Source: Gallionellaceae bacterium
Lineage (GTDB): Bacteria > Pseudomonadota > Gammaproteobacteria > Burkholderiales > Gallionellaceae
DNA: 64,000 bases
Reading direction: 5' to 3'
NCBI GenBank assembly: GCA_030823955.1
Contig: JAVBYO010000007.1
Location: 48,710 to 112,709 of the forward strand
Made by a program: the position numbers and the translations under genes. This document shows positions 48,377 through 56,272 of this stretch, one piece after another. Under the pieces are notes generated by a model. The model searched no databases and was not told the DNA's origin. It saw only the letters and a list, made by a program, of their open reading frames with translations. The stretch's first letter is position 1. Each line of letters begins with the position of its first letter.

Positions 48377-51300
48377 ATGAGTATCGCCCTAGACCCCAAA
48401 CGCAGCGTCGTCGTCGAAGCCTGCGCGGGCAGCGGCAAGACATGGCTGCTGGTCTCGCGCATTCTGCGTCTGTTGCTGGACGGTGCACAGCCTTCACAGA
48501 TCCTTGCCATCACCTTCACGCGCAAAGCCGCGCAGGAGATGCAGGCGCGCTTGCAGTTATGGCTGCGCGATCTGGCGCTGGGCGACGATGATTTTGTGCG
48601 CCGATTCCTTGCCGAGCGCGGTGTCGAATATCTGAGTGACGAACATCTGCAACGTGCCCGCGGCCTTTATAAAGAAGTGCTGCTGGCGCAGCCCGCCATC
48701 ACCATCAGCACCTTTCATGGCTGGTTCATGCAGGTCATGCAGCGTGCACCGCTGAATGCCGACGTGATGCAAGGCATGAGTTTGCTGGAGCGCGCCGGCA
48801 GCGTGCAGGAAGAGGCATGGGAAGAGATGCTGGAGCAGATGCGCAAGCAGCCTGAGAGTATCGAGGCGCGGCGCATGTTGTGGCTGTTCACGGAATGCGG
48901 TTTGTTCACCACGCGCAAACTGCTGTTCAATTTCCTCGGCAAACGTGCCGAGTGGTGGGCTTATACCTCTCATCTCCCCTCGCCCGCAGGCGGGAGAGGG
49001 GCTGGGGGTGAGGGTTTTGAAACAGTGAGCTTCGCATTGGACAATCTGCGCAGCGATCTGCAAGTAGACATGGCTTTTGATCCTGTCGCCGATTGGGGTA
49101 TGTGCGGCAACAGTGAGGAAATACTGTTCGCGTTCTTGCATCAACTGGCAGCCAACGGCACCGAGGTACAGCAGGGCAAAGCCAGCGAGCTGGAACGTAT
49201 GTGGACGGACTCCGCGCCGGAATCGCGTTTTGAGCGGTTGAGTCCATTGTTATTCACCCAGGCAGGCGAACCGCGCAGTTTCAAACCGACCAAGAAGCAG
49301 GCGGCGGAAGCATTTTTGATTACGCGCGACGCCTTGTTCGATGGTTTGCAAGCCGTGCGCGACACGCTGGTCGAGCAACAGGCTTATCGTTTGAACGAGG
49401 CTGTGCTGCATTGCGGTGTGGCTTTCCTAGAACGTTATCAGGCACTGAAGCAGCAAAAGCAGCAGATGGATTTCTCCGATCTGGAATGGCAGTTGTGCCG
49501 TTTGTTGCAACAGAGCGAACACGCCGAGACCATGCAATACAAACTCGACAGCCGCTACCGCCATGTGCTGCTGGACGAGTTTCAGGATACCAACCCGCTG
49601 CAATGGCAGATATTGCGCGCGTGGTTCGATGCGGCGGTGGCGGTGGAATCGCAGCCCACCGTGTTCGTGGTGGGCGACCCCAAGCAATCCATCTACCGCT
49701 TCCGCCGTGCTGATGCGCGTTTGTTCAGCGTGGCACGGGCGTACCTCAAAGAGCATTTCGGCGCGGAGACCTTGGGCAACAGCCTCACGCGCCGCAATGC
49801 ACAGCCGGTCGTCGATGTGGTGAATGCGGTGTTCCGCGAGCAGCCGGACGGCTTCGAGTTCACCGAACACCAAACATATCAAAAAGAATTGCCCGGCCAT
49901 GTGCTGGTGTTGCCGTTGCAACAGGCCGAAGGCAGCTCAATCCAGAACCCTGAATCCTCAAGCCTAACGTTACGCGATCCGCTCACTACTCCCAGGGCCG
50001 AAGCCGAAGAAGGCGCGCGCCAGAAAGAGGCCGGGCAATTCGCCGAACAACTACAAACTATCGTGCGCGAATGGTCGGTGAGCGATGCGGGTGAGCTGCG
50101 TCGTGCCGGTTATGCTGACATTATGGTGCTGGTGCGCAGCCGCACCCATCTTGCGGTGTACGAAGAAGCCCTGCGTGCTAGACATATTCCTTTCATCAGT
50201 TCGCGCCGGGGCGGCTTGCTCGATACATTGGAAGCGGAGGACGTGCAGGCGCTGCTGCTGTTCCTGATCACACCGTTCGCCGACCTTGCACTGGCACAGG
50301 TGTTGCGCACGCCGATCTTTGCTTGCAGCGATGCAGATCTGATGCAGCTATCAGGATTGAGAGAGCAGGATTTGGGATTGAGGATTGAGGATTTAAGAAA
50401 GGGTGCGGATGGTTTTACTCAATCCGCAATCCGCAATCCTAATTCCTCTTGGTGGCAGCGCCTGCGCAACTTGGCCGAGCCATCACCTTCCTTGCAACGC
50501 GCCGCCGAGCTCCTGCAACGCTGGCTGGCGCTTGCCGACAAACTCCCGGTGCACGATTTGCTTGACCGCATCTATTTCGAGGGTGATGTGCTGGCGCGTT
50601 ACCGTGCGGTTCTGCCGCTGGAGATGCGCGCCAAGGTCGCTGCCAATCTGCATGCTTTCATGGAGATCGCGTTGAGTGTGGATGCCGGTCGTTATCCCAG
50701 TTTGCCGCGTTTTCTGCAAGAGCTGGGCGAGTTGCGCGACAGCAGCGACGATGCGCCGGATGAGGGCAAGCTCGGCACGGCGGGCGACGCGGTGCGTATC
50801 TACACCGTGCACGAATCAAAAGGCCTGGAAGCCCCCATCGTCTGGCTGCTGGATGCGAACGCGGACAGAAACAATAAAGACGGTAACGATGTTCTGCTCG
50901 ATTGGCCGGATGACGCTCCGGCGCCGACACACTTCTCTCTGTATGCCGACCAAGCCTCGCGCGGTCAGAAACGCGCACTGCTGTTTGAGCGGGAGGCCGC
51001 GCAACAGGCCCGTGAAGAGATGAATCTGCTCTACGTCGCCATGACCCGCGCGCAGCAGGCGCTTATCGTCAGCGGCAATAGCAAGGGCGAAGACAGGGAA
51101 GAGAAAAAGAAAACGCTGTCGTGGTATGACCGCATCGCAGTCGCCGTTTCCGTCATTCCCGCGCAGCAGACAAATCCTTTGTGTGGACTCGCTACGCGAG
51201 AATTATCCAATCAACTGGATTCCCGCCTACGCGGGATAACCAGCGACTTGCCTGCTTGCGGGCTTAGTCGAATGGCTAGTAGTTTTATCAATGACGGTGG

Positions 51301-51808
51301 CTCCAAAATTGAATTGCCCGAAATCCTCCCCAGCGGCAAACGCACCACCCGCAACTCCGCCCAACAACAGCGCGGCATCTGGCTGCACGCCCTGCTGCAA
51401 CACCTCACCGAATACTCCCCTCTCCCTCAGGGAGAGGGGCTGGGGGTGAGGGAAGAACTCCAACAGCGCCTAGCCATTTCATCAGATGAAATGAAGCCGC
51501 TTTGGCAGCAAGCACAACACCTACTCACCCTGCCACAACTCGTCCGCTTCTTCGATGCCAGGCAGCACCAGAACGCCTGCAACGAAATGCCATATATCAA
51601 TGCCAAGGGCGAACTGAAACGTATCGACCGGCTGGTGGAGTTCGATGACGAGGTATGGGTGCTGGATTACAAGCTGGGTGATGCGGCAGATGCCGCGCGT
51701 TATCGGGCGCAGATGCGGGAATATCAGGCCGCGATGCAATCGGTGTATGTGGGCAAAACGGTGCGCTGTGCGCTGGTGTTTGCGGAAGGGGTGCTGCAAG
51801 AAGTGTAG
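48377..51808 (+). CDS. addA: UvrD-like helicase/nuclease AddA with in-frame repeats
   Basis: An 1143-residue AddA-type helicase-nuclease for double-strand break resection. Motif I is ACAGSGKTWLL (near 16), Ia AITFTRKAAQEM, II LLDEFQDTNPLQW (near 398), III VGDPKQSIYRFRRAD (near 432), V YTVHESKGLEAP, VI LLYVAMTRAQQAL (near 885), and the C-terminal nuclease has RIDRLVEFDDEVWVLDYKLGD. Conserved motifs are intact, but five short repeats are translated in frame in variable loops: about residues 199-213, 518-531, 659-692, 925-953 and 1014-1026. They explain part of its extra length. The ORF could open at 48341 within the repeat; the ATG at 48377 fits the motif spacing. Confidence 0.9.
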   Translation: MSIALDPKRSVVVEACAGSGKTWLLVSRILRLLLDGAQPSQILAITFTRKAAQEMQARLQLWLRDLALGDDDFVRRFLAERGVEYLSDEHLQRARGLYKEVLLAQPAITISTFHGWFMQVMQRAPLNADVMQGMSLLERAGSVQEEAWEEMLEQMRKQPESIEARRMLWLFTECGLFTTRKLLFNFLGKRAEWWAYTSHLPSPAGGRGAGGEGFETVSFALDNLRSDLQVDMAFDPVADWGMCGNSEEILFAFLHQLAANGTEVQQGKASELERMWTDSAPESRFERLSPLLFTQAGEPRSFKPTKKQAAEAFLITRDALFDGLQAVRDTLVEQQAYRLNEAVLHCGVAFLERYQALKQQKQQMDFSDLEWQLCRLLQQSEHAETMQYKLDSRYRHVLLDEFQDTNPLQWQILRAWFDAAVAVESQPTVFVVGDPKQSIYRFRRADARLFSVARAYLKEHFGAETLGNSLTRRNAQPVVDVVNAVFREQPDGFEFTEHQTYQKELPGHVLVLPLQQAEGSSIQNPESSSLTLRDPLTTPRAEAEEGARQKEAGQFAEQLQTIVREWSVSDAGELRRAGYADIMVLVRSRTHLAVYEEALRARHIPFISSRRGGLLDTLEAEDVQALLLFLITPFADLALAQVLRTPIFACSDADLMQLSGLREQDLGLRIEDLRKGADGFTQSAIRNPNSSWWQRLRNLAEPSPSLQRAAELLQRWLALADKLPVHDLLDRIYFEGDVLARYRAVLPLEMRAKVAANLHAFMEIALSVDAGRYPSLPRFLQELGELRDSSDDAPDEGKLGTAGDAVRIYTVHESKGLEAPIVWLLDANADRNNKDGNDVLLDWPDDAPAPTHFSLYADQASRGQKRALLFEREAAQQAREEMNLLYVAMTRAQQALIVSGNSKGEDREEKKKTLSWYDRIAVAVSVIPAQQTNPLCGLATRELSNQLDSRLRGITSDLPACGLSRMASSFINDGGSKIELPEILPSGKRTTRNSAQQQRGIWLHALLQHLTEYSPLPQGEGLGVREELQQRLAISSDEMKPLWQQAQHLLTLPQLVRFFDARQHQNACNEMPYINAKGELKRIDRLVEFDDEVWVLDYKLGDAADAARYRAQMREYQAAMQSVYVGKTVRCALVFAEGVLQEV
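48971..49014 (+). repeat. Family A repeat in frame inside addA (residues 199-213)
   Basis: The palindromic unit CTCGCCCGC/GCGGGAGAGGGG with the tail CTGGGGGTGAGGG is translated as HLPSPAGGRGAGGEG without a stop or frameshift, between motifs I/Ia and II. Confidence 0.9.
49930..49970 (+). repeat. Possible repeat segment in addA (residues about 518-531)
   Basis: CAATCCAGAACCCTGAATCC translates as SIQNPES, similar to peptides encoded by dispersed AATCC-type repeats and to the 50350 copy. The assignment is weaker than for the other inserts. Confidence 0.45.
50352..50452 (+). repeat. Family D inverted repeat in frame inside addA (659-692)
   Basis: Tandem GGATTGAGGATTGAGG units on the left and AATCCGCAATCCGCAATCC on the right form an inverted repeat around an AAGAAAGGGTGCGGATGG core, translated as LREQDLGLRIEDLRK...QSAIRNPNS. 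Confidence 0.75.
51150..51236 (+). repeat. Family C inverted repeat in frame inside addA (925-953)
   Basis: GTCATTCCCGCG at the left and CGCGGGATAAC at the right are near-perfect inverted repeats, with an inner ATTCCCGCCTACGCGGGAT palindrome. Such units are common intergenic repeats elsewhere; here the copy is translated as SVIPAQQ...LDSRLRGITS. Confidence 0.75.
51416..51454 (+). repeat. Family A repeat in frame inside addA (residues 1014-1026)
   Basis: CCCCTCTCCCTCAGGGAGAG and the tail GGGCTGGGGGTGAGGG, read as SPLPQGEGLGVRE. It is the same family as at 48971 but is read in a different frame. Confidence 0.9.
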
Positions 51809-51832
51809 TGCAGGCAGCTTGACCTGCACTAC
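51805..51832. terminator. Hairpin between convergent addA and lipoprotein genes
   Basis: A perfect 10-bp stem GTAGTGCAGG / CCTGCACTAC with an 8-nt loop, overlapping the addA stop. No T-tract follows, so it may be a termination-like or mRNA-end structure between converging genes. Confidence 0.5.
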
Positions 51833-51843
51833 TGCGGGAAGTC

Positions 51844-52098
51844 TTATTTCTTGGTCGAGCGCTCGCCGGCGATACGGTCGATGTCCATGCAATAATCCAT
51901 ACAGGACAGGTACATGGAGTCGCAATTGTTCAATCGGCAGGAATGCAGCTTGGCGGTGCAGTCCCGCTTGCAGCGGGCCGCTTCAAGCGTCGTGGGCGTG
52001 AAGGTCCCGGAAAGCAGCGAGCAGGAAGAGAAGGTCACGGATAACAAACAGATCACGGCAGTGAGTCTGAGGTTTGAAATCCTGTTTAGAATGCGCAT
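51844..52098 (-). CDS. Small cysteine-rich putative lipoprotein
   Basis: An 84-residue protein with a lipoprotein signal (AVICLLSVTFSSC; the lipobox Cys is near residue 26) and a mature part with six more cysteines in spaced pairs (CKRDC, CRLNNC, CMDYC). The spacing suggests disulfides or metal binding in the periplasm. I do not recognise a family. It converges with addA, and its promoter region faces the entericidin gene. Confidence 0.7.
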   Translation of the reverse strand: MRILNRISNLRLTAVICLLSVTFSSCSLLSGTFTPTTLEAARCKRDCTAKLHSCRLNNCDSMYLSCMDYCMDIDRIAGERSTKK

Positions 52099-52191
52099 GG
52101 CACATCTCCGATATCTGGGTTGATCTGAATATGAGCCATATTTTAACAGGGCAGGGGGCGTTGGAAACAGCGAATAGGGCAGGCTTTCCCG

Positions 52192-52220
52192 CTTTGTTTG
52201 TCGCTATTAGGCATTATAAT
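52192..52220 (+). promoter_or_regulatory. Probable promoter of the entericidin gene
   Basis: A perfect TATAAT (52215-52220) with a weak upstream box (CTTTGT at 52192, 17-bp spacing). The entericidin ATG follows 73 bp later. Confidence 0.45.
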
Positions 52221-52292
52221 TTGCGCGGACATCGGGTTTGGGAGCGGTCGGGCTGGGATGTTTCTTAGAAATTAGGCGGTATTCAGGGGGAA

Positions 52293-52412
52293 ATGATGAG
52301 AGTGTGGTGCTTGATGTTGGTCATATTGTTGGCAGGTTGCAATACCCTGGAAGGGATAGGCAAAGATCTGCAACGCGGCGGCGAGATGATTGAAAAGGCC
52401 GCAACGAAATAA
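52293..52412 (+). CDS. Entericidin A/B family small lipoprotein
   Basis: A 39-residue peptide, MMRVWCLMLVILLAGCNT..., with lipobox LAGC (Cys16) and the mature segment TLEGIGKDLQRGGEMIEKAA. The glycine-lysine-rich amphipathic part is the entericidin signature. Entericidin A/B form an envelope antidote/toxin pair in E. coli, but most single copies are just cell-envelope lipoproteins of unclear role. A purine-rich ribosome site (CAGGGGGAA) precedes the first ATG. It is shorter than most gene-finder cut-offs. Confidence 0.8.
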   Translation: MMRVWCLMLVILLAGCNTLEGIGKDLQRGGEMIEKAATK

Positions 52413-52485
52413 TTCACTATTCTTGTTCGGGCGGGGTGCGCCTTGTGCGGATCATTAGCCGAGGTCGGCAACGCTTGCGGGGCGC

Positions 52486-52923
52486 TTACTTCGGCGCAAG
52501 CACGGTAAGCTGTGTTCGTCCGAGCAGCTTCTTGAAATCCGTATCAAAAGTCACAAGCTGTTCACCGAGTTGAATGACTGTTGCCGCGAGCCATGCATCA
52601 GGTATGTCGTTCGCGGCTAATTTTTTTGTGATGCAGAGTTGGCGCAGCATCGGCCATTCGACACCGAGTGCGGGCATCTCCACGCCTGGCACAGCCAGCA
52701 GCGCATCAATAAATGCAACGGCCCCTTCAACGGGGGAGGGGTGAACGAATATTTTCGGATTGGTAACCAGCCGCAAAAAACTGGCAACCACCATTGGTAT
52801 GAGTTTCAGGCTCGCGCCATCGGCGCAAGCCGCAATGGCTTCTTCAATGCACGCATAGGCGATTTTGTGATGGGGATGATCGCTGCGTGATGCGGCGATC
52901 AGAATATTGACATCAGGCGTCAT
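52486..52923 (-). CDS. vapC: PIN-domain toxin VapC
   Basis: A 145-residue PIN-domain RNase of a type II toxin-antitoxin pair. It starts MTPDVNILIAASRSDHPHH with Asp4 as the first metal ligand, followed by an acidic helix, the DIPDAWLAATVI segment and TFDTDFKK, giving the usual four acidic positions. VapC toxins cleave tRNA or rRNA. The start at 52923 overlaps the antitoxin stop by 11 bp; an ATG at 52935 is the alternative. It belongs to the subgroup with TPDVN(I/V)L(I/V)AA and DHPHH motifs. Confidence 0.87.
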   Translation of the reverse strand: MTPDVNILIAASRSDHPHHKIAYACIEEAIAACADGASLKLIPMVVASFLRLVTNPKIFVHPSPVEGAVAFIDALLAVPGVEMPALGVEWPMLRQLCITKKLAANDIPDAWLAATVIQLGEQLVTFDTDFKKLLGRTQLTVLAPK

Positions 52924-53158
52924 CGCCAGCCGCATCCAGCATGGACTTGTTGCTGAGCGGATTTACCCCCGCCACCATCCCGCCGCGACCTTTATGCACG
53001 GGAATCGTGCGCTTACTTGTTTTGGGTGCGGCACGCGAAGAGCGCAAACGGAGTTGTAGCCCCTCCTCAATCAGGCGAGTGAGCGTGGTTTGCTGTTGGG
53101 CAGCAAGTGCCTTGGCATTGGCCAGCAGTGAGTCGTTAATGTCGAGAGTGGTCTTCAT
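52913..53158 (-). CDS. vapB: VapB-type antitoxin
   Basis: An 81-residue antitoxin with a ribbon-helix-helix-like N-terminus (MKTTLDINDSLLANAKALAAQ) and a basic C-terminal toxin-binding tail. It overlaps vapC by 11 bp. The open frame reaches 53227 upstream, but the ATG at 53158 is right behind the promoter: the -10 element ends 7 bp before it, so the transcript should be leaderless or nearly so. A perfect 7-bp inverted repeat between -35 and -10 is the likely self-repression operator. Confidence 0.85.
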   Translation of the reverse strand: MKTTLDINDSLLANAKALAAQQQTTLTRLIEEGLQLRLRSSRAAPKTSKRTIPVHKGRGGMVAGVNPLSNKSMLDAAGDDA

Positions 53159-53165
53159 GGAGCTA

Positions 53166-53194
53166 AAGATACAGATTTCTGTATGCAGGGTCAA
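53166..53194 (-). promoter_or_regulatory. vapBC promoter with operator palindrome
   Basis: On the minus strand TTGACC (53194-53189), a 17-bp spacer and TATCTT (53171-53166). The spacer contains ATACAGA-AA-TCTGTAT (53184-53169), a perfect inverted repeat that fits a VapBC operator. Confidence 0.75.
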
Positions 53195-53294
53195 TTGCAG
53201 ATATTTGTGGCAAAAGGCAAGACCCACCCCCGTTCTTGCTTAAACATTCGGCGCATTATGCAGGCTGTATATCTCGTCAATTGGGGGGCGTTCG

Positions 53295-53831
53295 TTAGGC
53301 GTGCGTTGTCGAGGAAGAGTTTTTCTGACGAATGAATTCATAAAGCCAAATGCTGCTTGCTAATGAGCCAAGATGCCAAAACAGATTTATTGATTGAAAT
53401 GGCACCACCTCAATGGACTTAAACAGTCCGGCCATACCAAAACAAGCAAGTGTGAGGGCTGTTATTACAAATGGAATATCAGATTGAAGACGGGCAGATA
53501 TGTAACTAAACAATAAAAAAATCAAAAACAATGCGGCAGCTACTAATAATAAGGTGAAAAATATTTTGGAAATAAAACCAAAATTTGTTGGTAGATAAGT
53601 GGCGTTGTCGAGAGTCTGTATGTGAGATACACCGAAATCGACGAAATACGCTAACCAGAAGAATGGAATTATGAGGAATCCACAGTTCTTTTTTATAGCT
53701 TCAAGTTGTTCCACGATTGTGACCTCCTCTCGACTAAGTTGGATAAAATCATTCAGTGAATTAGTCGCATTGACTAATTCACTGTGTAAGTTATTTGCTA
53801 ATTTTTGAACTGCGTCGAACTTGGTATTCAA
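53295..53831 (-). CDS. Uncharacterised membrane protein in AT-rich patch
   Basis: A 178-residue protein with an N-terminal, probably coiled-coil soluble region (residues 1-45) and four hydrophobic segments (about 50-66, 88-110, 118-137 and 145-163). The base composition is clearly richer in AT than in neighbouring genes, suggesting acquisition from outside. It overlaps the preceding secreted-protein gene by 41 bp and lies on the same strand, so the two form an operon. I do not recognise a family. Confidence 0.65.
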   Translation of the reverse strand: MNTKFDAVQKLANNLHSELVNATNSLNDFIQLSREEVTIVEQLEAIKKNCGFLIIPFFWLAYFVDFGVSHIQTLDNATYLPTNFGFISKIFFTLLLVAAALFLIFLLFSYISARLQSDIPFVITALTLACFGMAGLFKSIEVVPFQSINLFWHLGSLASSIWLYEFIRQKNSSSTTHA

Positions 53832-54330
53832 TTACGCACGCATTGAAATTGCCAACAGATATTTCTTTTGCAAATAAATCAACGCCGCCCTTGTTTTGAT
53901 ATTTTTTGTAGTCAAGTCCTTCCATTTCATCTTTGACGAACCAAGAATTTTGGTCAATGTTGTCGTTATCGCTGCAATGACCTGAAAATGTTACTGTCGA
54001 CAGTTCTAATAAATAACAAGCAGAAGGTGTTTGAATATAAGTTTGAGCTATTTTTATAGTGTCGCCTTGCGATCCGGCTACTTGTTGAATAGTTACTTCA
54101 CTAAAATTTTCATTATTTAATTTAGGATGGCGGGAAATATCGAAATGCCAGTTATCTTTCAATTTCCCATGCTCCAAAATAAAACTGTCGCATTTCGTGA
54201 CGCCATATTTGTGAATTGCGCCTAATAAAACTTTGTCATCTTCAGATGCAATGGCAAGGTTTGATGTTAGGGAATTGATGGCGAAAAGTGCGACAAGACT
54301 AAAATGACCTAGGTGTTTAAAAAATGACAT
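53791..54330 (-). CDS. Uncharacterised secreted protein in AT-rich patch
   Basis: A 179-residue protein with a signal peptide (about 1-25, FSLVALFAINSLTSNLAIAS) and a mature domain of alternating polar/hydrophobic beta-type strands with four cysteines (KCDSFILEH, SACYLLELS, SGHCSDND, NACVIEY). It precedes and overlaps the membrane-protein gene. The ORF opens far upstream in the neighbour, but the ATG at 54330 gives the signal sequence. No known family was recognised; its AT-rich composition sets it apart. Confidence 0.65.
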   Translation of the reverse strand: MSFFKHLGHFSLVALFAINSLTSNLAIASEDDKVLLGAIHKYGVTKCDSFILEHGKLKDNWHFDISRHPKLNNENFSEVTIQQVAGSQGDTIKIAQTYIQTPSACYLLELSTVTFSGHCSDNDNIDQNSWFVKDEMEGLDYKKYQNKGGVDLFAKEISVGNFNACVIEYQVRRSSKISK

Positions 54331-54424
54331 TACAACAACCCCTTGACGTAGTGAAAACGTTACGGAGTGTAATCGGGTGGGTGGGGGGCATGTCAAGCTC
54401 AGCCCCCAATTTGGAATGAAGATA

Positions 54425-55489
54425 ATGAAGCACGAAGTAACCAAAGGCCGTGGCGCAACGCTACAGATCGAAGGCCGTTTCGAGTCGGTGGCGCGCGAGC
54501 GTGTCGACGACGGCTGGGGTGTGGCGGACGAGGAGCTGCCGCCGTTCAAAACTTCTGTGACGATGGAGCGGGCGAAGAGTGTGTTGCAGAAGCAGGATTC
54601 GCCCGATCTTGCTTTCGATCATTCGCTGAATGTCTATCGCGGTTGCGAGCATGGCTGCATCTATTGCTACGCACGCCCTTCGCACGCTTACCTGAATCTT
54701 TCGCCGGGATTGGATTTCGAGACGAAGTTGTTTGCAAAGCCGGAGGCGGCGCAATTGCTGCGGGCGGAGTTGGCGAAACCCTCGTATCAATGTTTGCCGA
54801 TTGCACTGGGAGTGAATACGGATTCTTACCAGCCCATCGAGCGCGAGTTGAAGATAGCCCGGCAGACGCTGGAGGTGTTGGTCGAGTGCAAACATCCTGT
54901 TTCGATCATCACCAAGTCGGCGCTGATCGAGCGCGACATCGATCTGCTGGCGCAACTGGCGCGCGACGATCTGGTGCAGGTGTTCATCACCGTTACAACG
55001 CTGGATGCGGAGGTGGCACGCAAGCTGGAGCCGCGCGCCGCATCGCCGCGCCGCAGGTTGCAAGCAATGCAGCGCCTGAACGAGGCTGGCATACCGTGCG
55101 GTGTGTTGGTCGCGCCGGTGATCCCGTTTCTCACCGATGCAGAATTGGAGCAGGTGTTGCAGGCCGCGTATGAGCACGGTGCACGTACAGGGCACTACGC
55201 TTTGCTGCGTTTGCCTTACGAGCTGAAAGAGTTGTTTAAGGATTGGCTGGTAGTGCATTACCCGCTCAAGGCGGAGCATGTGATGAGTCGCCTGCGCGAG
55301 ATGCGCGGCGGCAAAGAAAATGACTCGAACTTCGGTTCGCGTTTCAGCGGGCAGGGGTTGTTCGCGCAGTTGCTGGCGCAGCGCTTCAAGCTGGTGAGCG
55401 AGCGGCTGGGACTGAATCGCGCGCAACTGGAGCTTGATATAAGCAAATTCATCAAGCCGGATAAGGGCGGGCAGCGCAGCCTGTTTTAG
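54425..55489 (+). CDS. PA0069-family radical SAM protein
   Basis: A 354-residue radical SAM enzyme of the PA0069/Rv2578c-type family. The Fe-S cysteines are Cys74, Cys78 and Cys81 in VYRGCEHGCIYCYARPSHAY, the CxxxCxxC signature, followed by LGVNTDSYQP, IITKSALIERD and VAPVIPFLTD. Family members may act in DNA or spore-photoproduct-like repair, but the reaction is unknown. ATGs at 54377 and 54416 are in frame; the one at 54425 has GGAATGAAG upstream and directly precedes the conserved region KGRGATLQIEGRFE. The assignment to the family is firm, the start less so. Confidence 0.85.
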   Translation: MKHEVTKGRGATLQIEGRFESVARERVDDGWGVADEELPPFKTSVTMERAKSVLQKQDSPDLAFDHSLNVYRGCEHGCIYCYARPSHAYLNLSPGLDFETKLFAKPEAAQLLRAELAKPSYQCLPIALGVNTDSYQPIERELKIARQTLEVLVECKHPVSIITKSALIERDIDLLAQLARDDLVQVFITVTTLDAEVARKLEPRAASPRRRLQAMQRLNEAGIPCGVLVAPVIPFLTDAELEQVLQAAYEHGARTGHYALLRLPYELKELFKDWLVVHYPLKAEHVMSRLREMRGGKENDSNFGSRFSGQGLFAQLLAQRFKLVSERLGLNRAQLELDISKFIKPDKGGQRSLF

Positions 55490-55522
55490 CGTTACACTGG
55501 CGCGTCTGCATAGGAGATACAC

Positions 55523-56272
55523 ATGGATCTGATCCCGCACGAGGTACTTGCCGCATATTGGTCGGCTTCCGAAGTCAGCACCAATCTCATCATCTTTATG
55601 AATCTGGTGGGGGCATTGGCGCTGGGGCTGATCGTCGGTTATGAACGTTCCTATCACGGGCGTGCGGCTGGGATGCGCACCTACGGCCTAGTGTGTATGG
55701 CCTCGGCGGCGATCACCGTGGTCGCGGGTTATCCGGGCTTCTGGTACGGCGGGCAGGCGGAGGTGTTGGTCGGCCCCGATCCGACCAGGGTGATACAGGG
55801 CATCGTCACCGGGGTCGGCTTCCTCGGCGCCGGGGTCATCATGCGCGAGGGTTTCAATATCAGCGGTCTGACCACGGCAGCCTCGATCTGGGCGTCATGT
55901 GCCATCGGCATCATGGTGGGTGTGGGCTTCTATGCGGCGGCGATCCTGCTCACGCTGTTGTCTGCGGCCAGCATGTTATGGATATCGCGTTTGGAAGAGT
56001 GGTTGCCGTCGCGACCGGCGATCGCCATCGTGATGCAGTTCAAACGCGACTTCATTCCCAAACTGGAAGTATTGAAGCGCGTCGCCAAGGAGCGCGGTTA
56101 CGATATCGCCGACGGTTCGTTGACCATCAACTTCAAAGACGGCAAACCGGAATGGCATTTCGTGGCGGTCGCACAGGGGCGCAACAAAGGCGCGCCGATG
56201 GCCGAATTGGCCCAGGAGCTAACCAATTTTGACGGCGTGGAGAACTATTTTCTGTCGCATGCGCGGAATTGA
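55523..56272 (+). CDS. MgtC/SapB family membrane protein
   Basis: A 249-residue membrane protein of the MgtC/SapB family. The N-terminal half has four or five transmembrane helices and the family motif GALALGLIVGYERSYHGRAAGMRTYGLV (residues about 30-57), plus GVGFLGAGVIMREG and GLTTAASIW; the C-terminal 80 residues form an ACT-like soluble domain. Members affect Mg2+ stress and ATP synthase activity in pathogens; the role here is unknown. A strong ribosome site (AGGAGATACAC) precedes the ATG. Confidence 0.9.
   Translation: MDLIPHEVLAAYWSASEVSTNLIIFMNLVGALALGLIVGYERSYHGRAAGMRTYGLVCMASAAITVVAGYPGFWYGGQAEVLVGPDPTRVIQGIVTGVGFLGAGVIMREGFNISGLTTAASIWASCAIGIMVGVGFYAAAILLTLLSAASMLWISRLEEWLPSRPAIAIVMQFKRDFIPKLEVLKRVAKERGYDIADGSLTINFKDGKPEWHFVAVAQGRNKGAPMAELAQELTNFDGVENYFLSHARN

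Noticed and set aside
54461..55657. Minus-strand open frame of 398 codons opposite the radical SAM gene
   Set aside because: Arg/Leu/Gln-rich shadow of a gene with an intact CxxxCxxC motif on the other strand.
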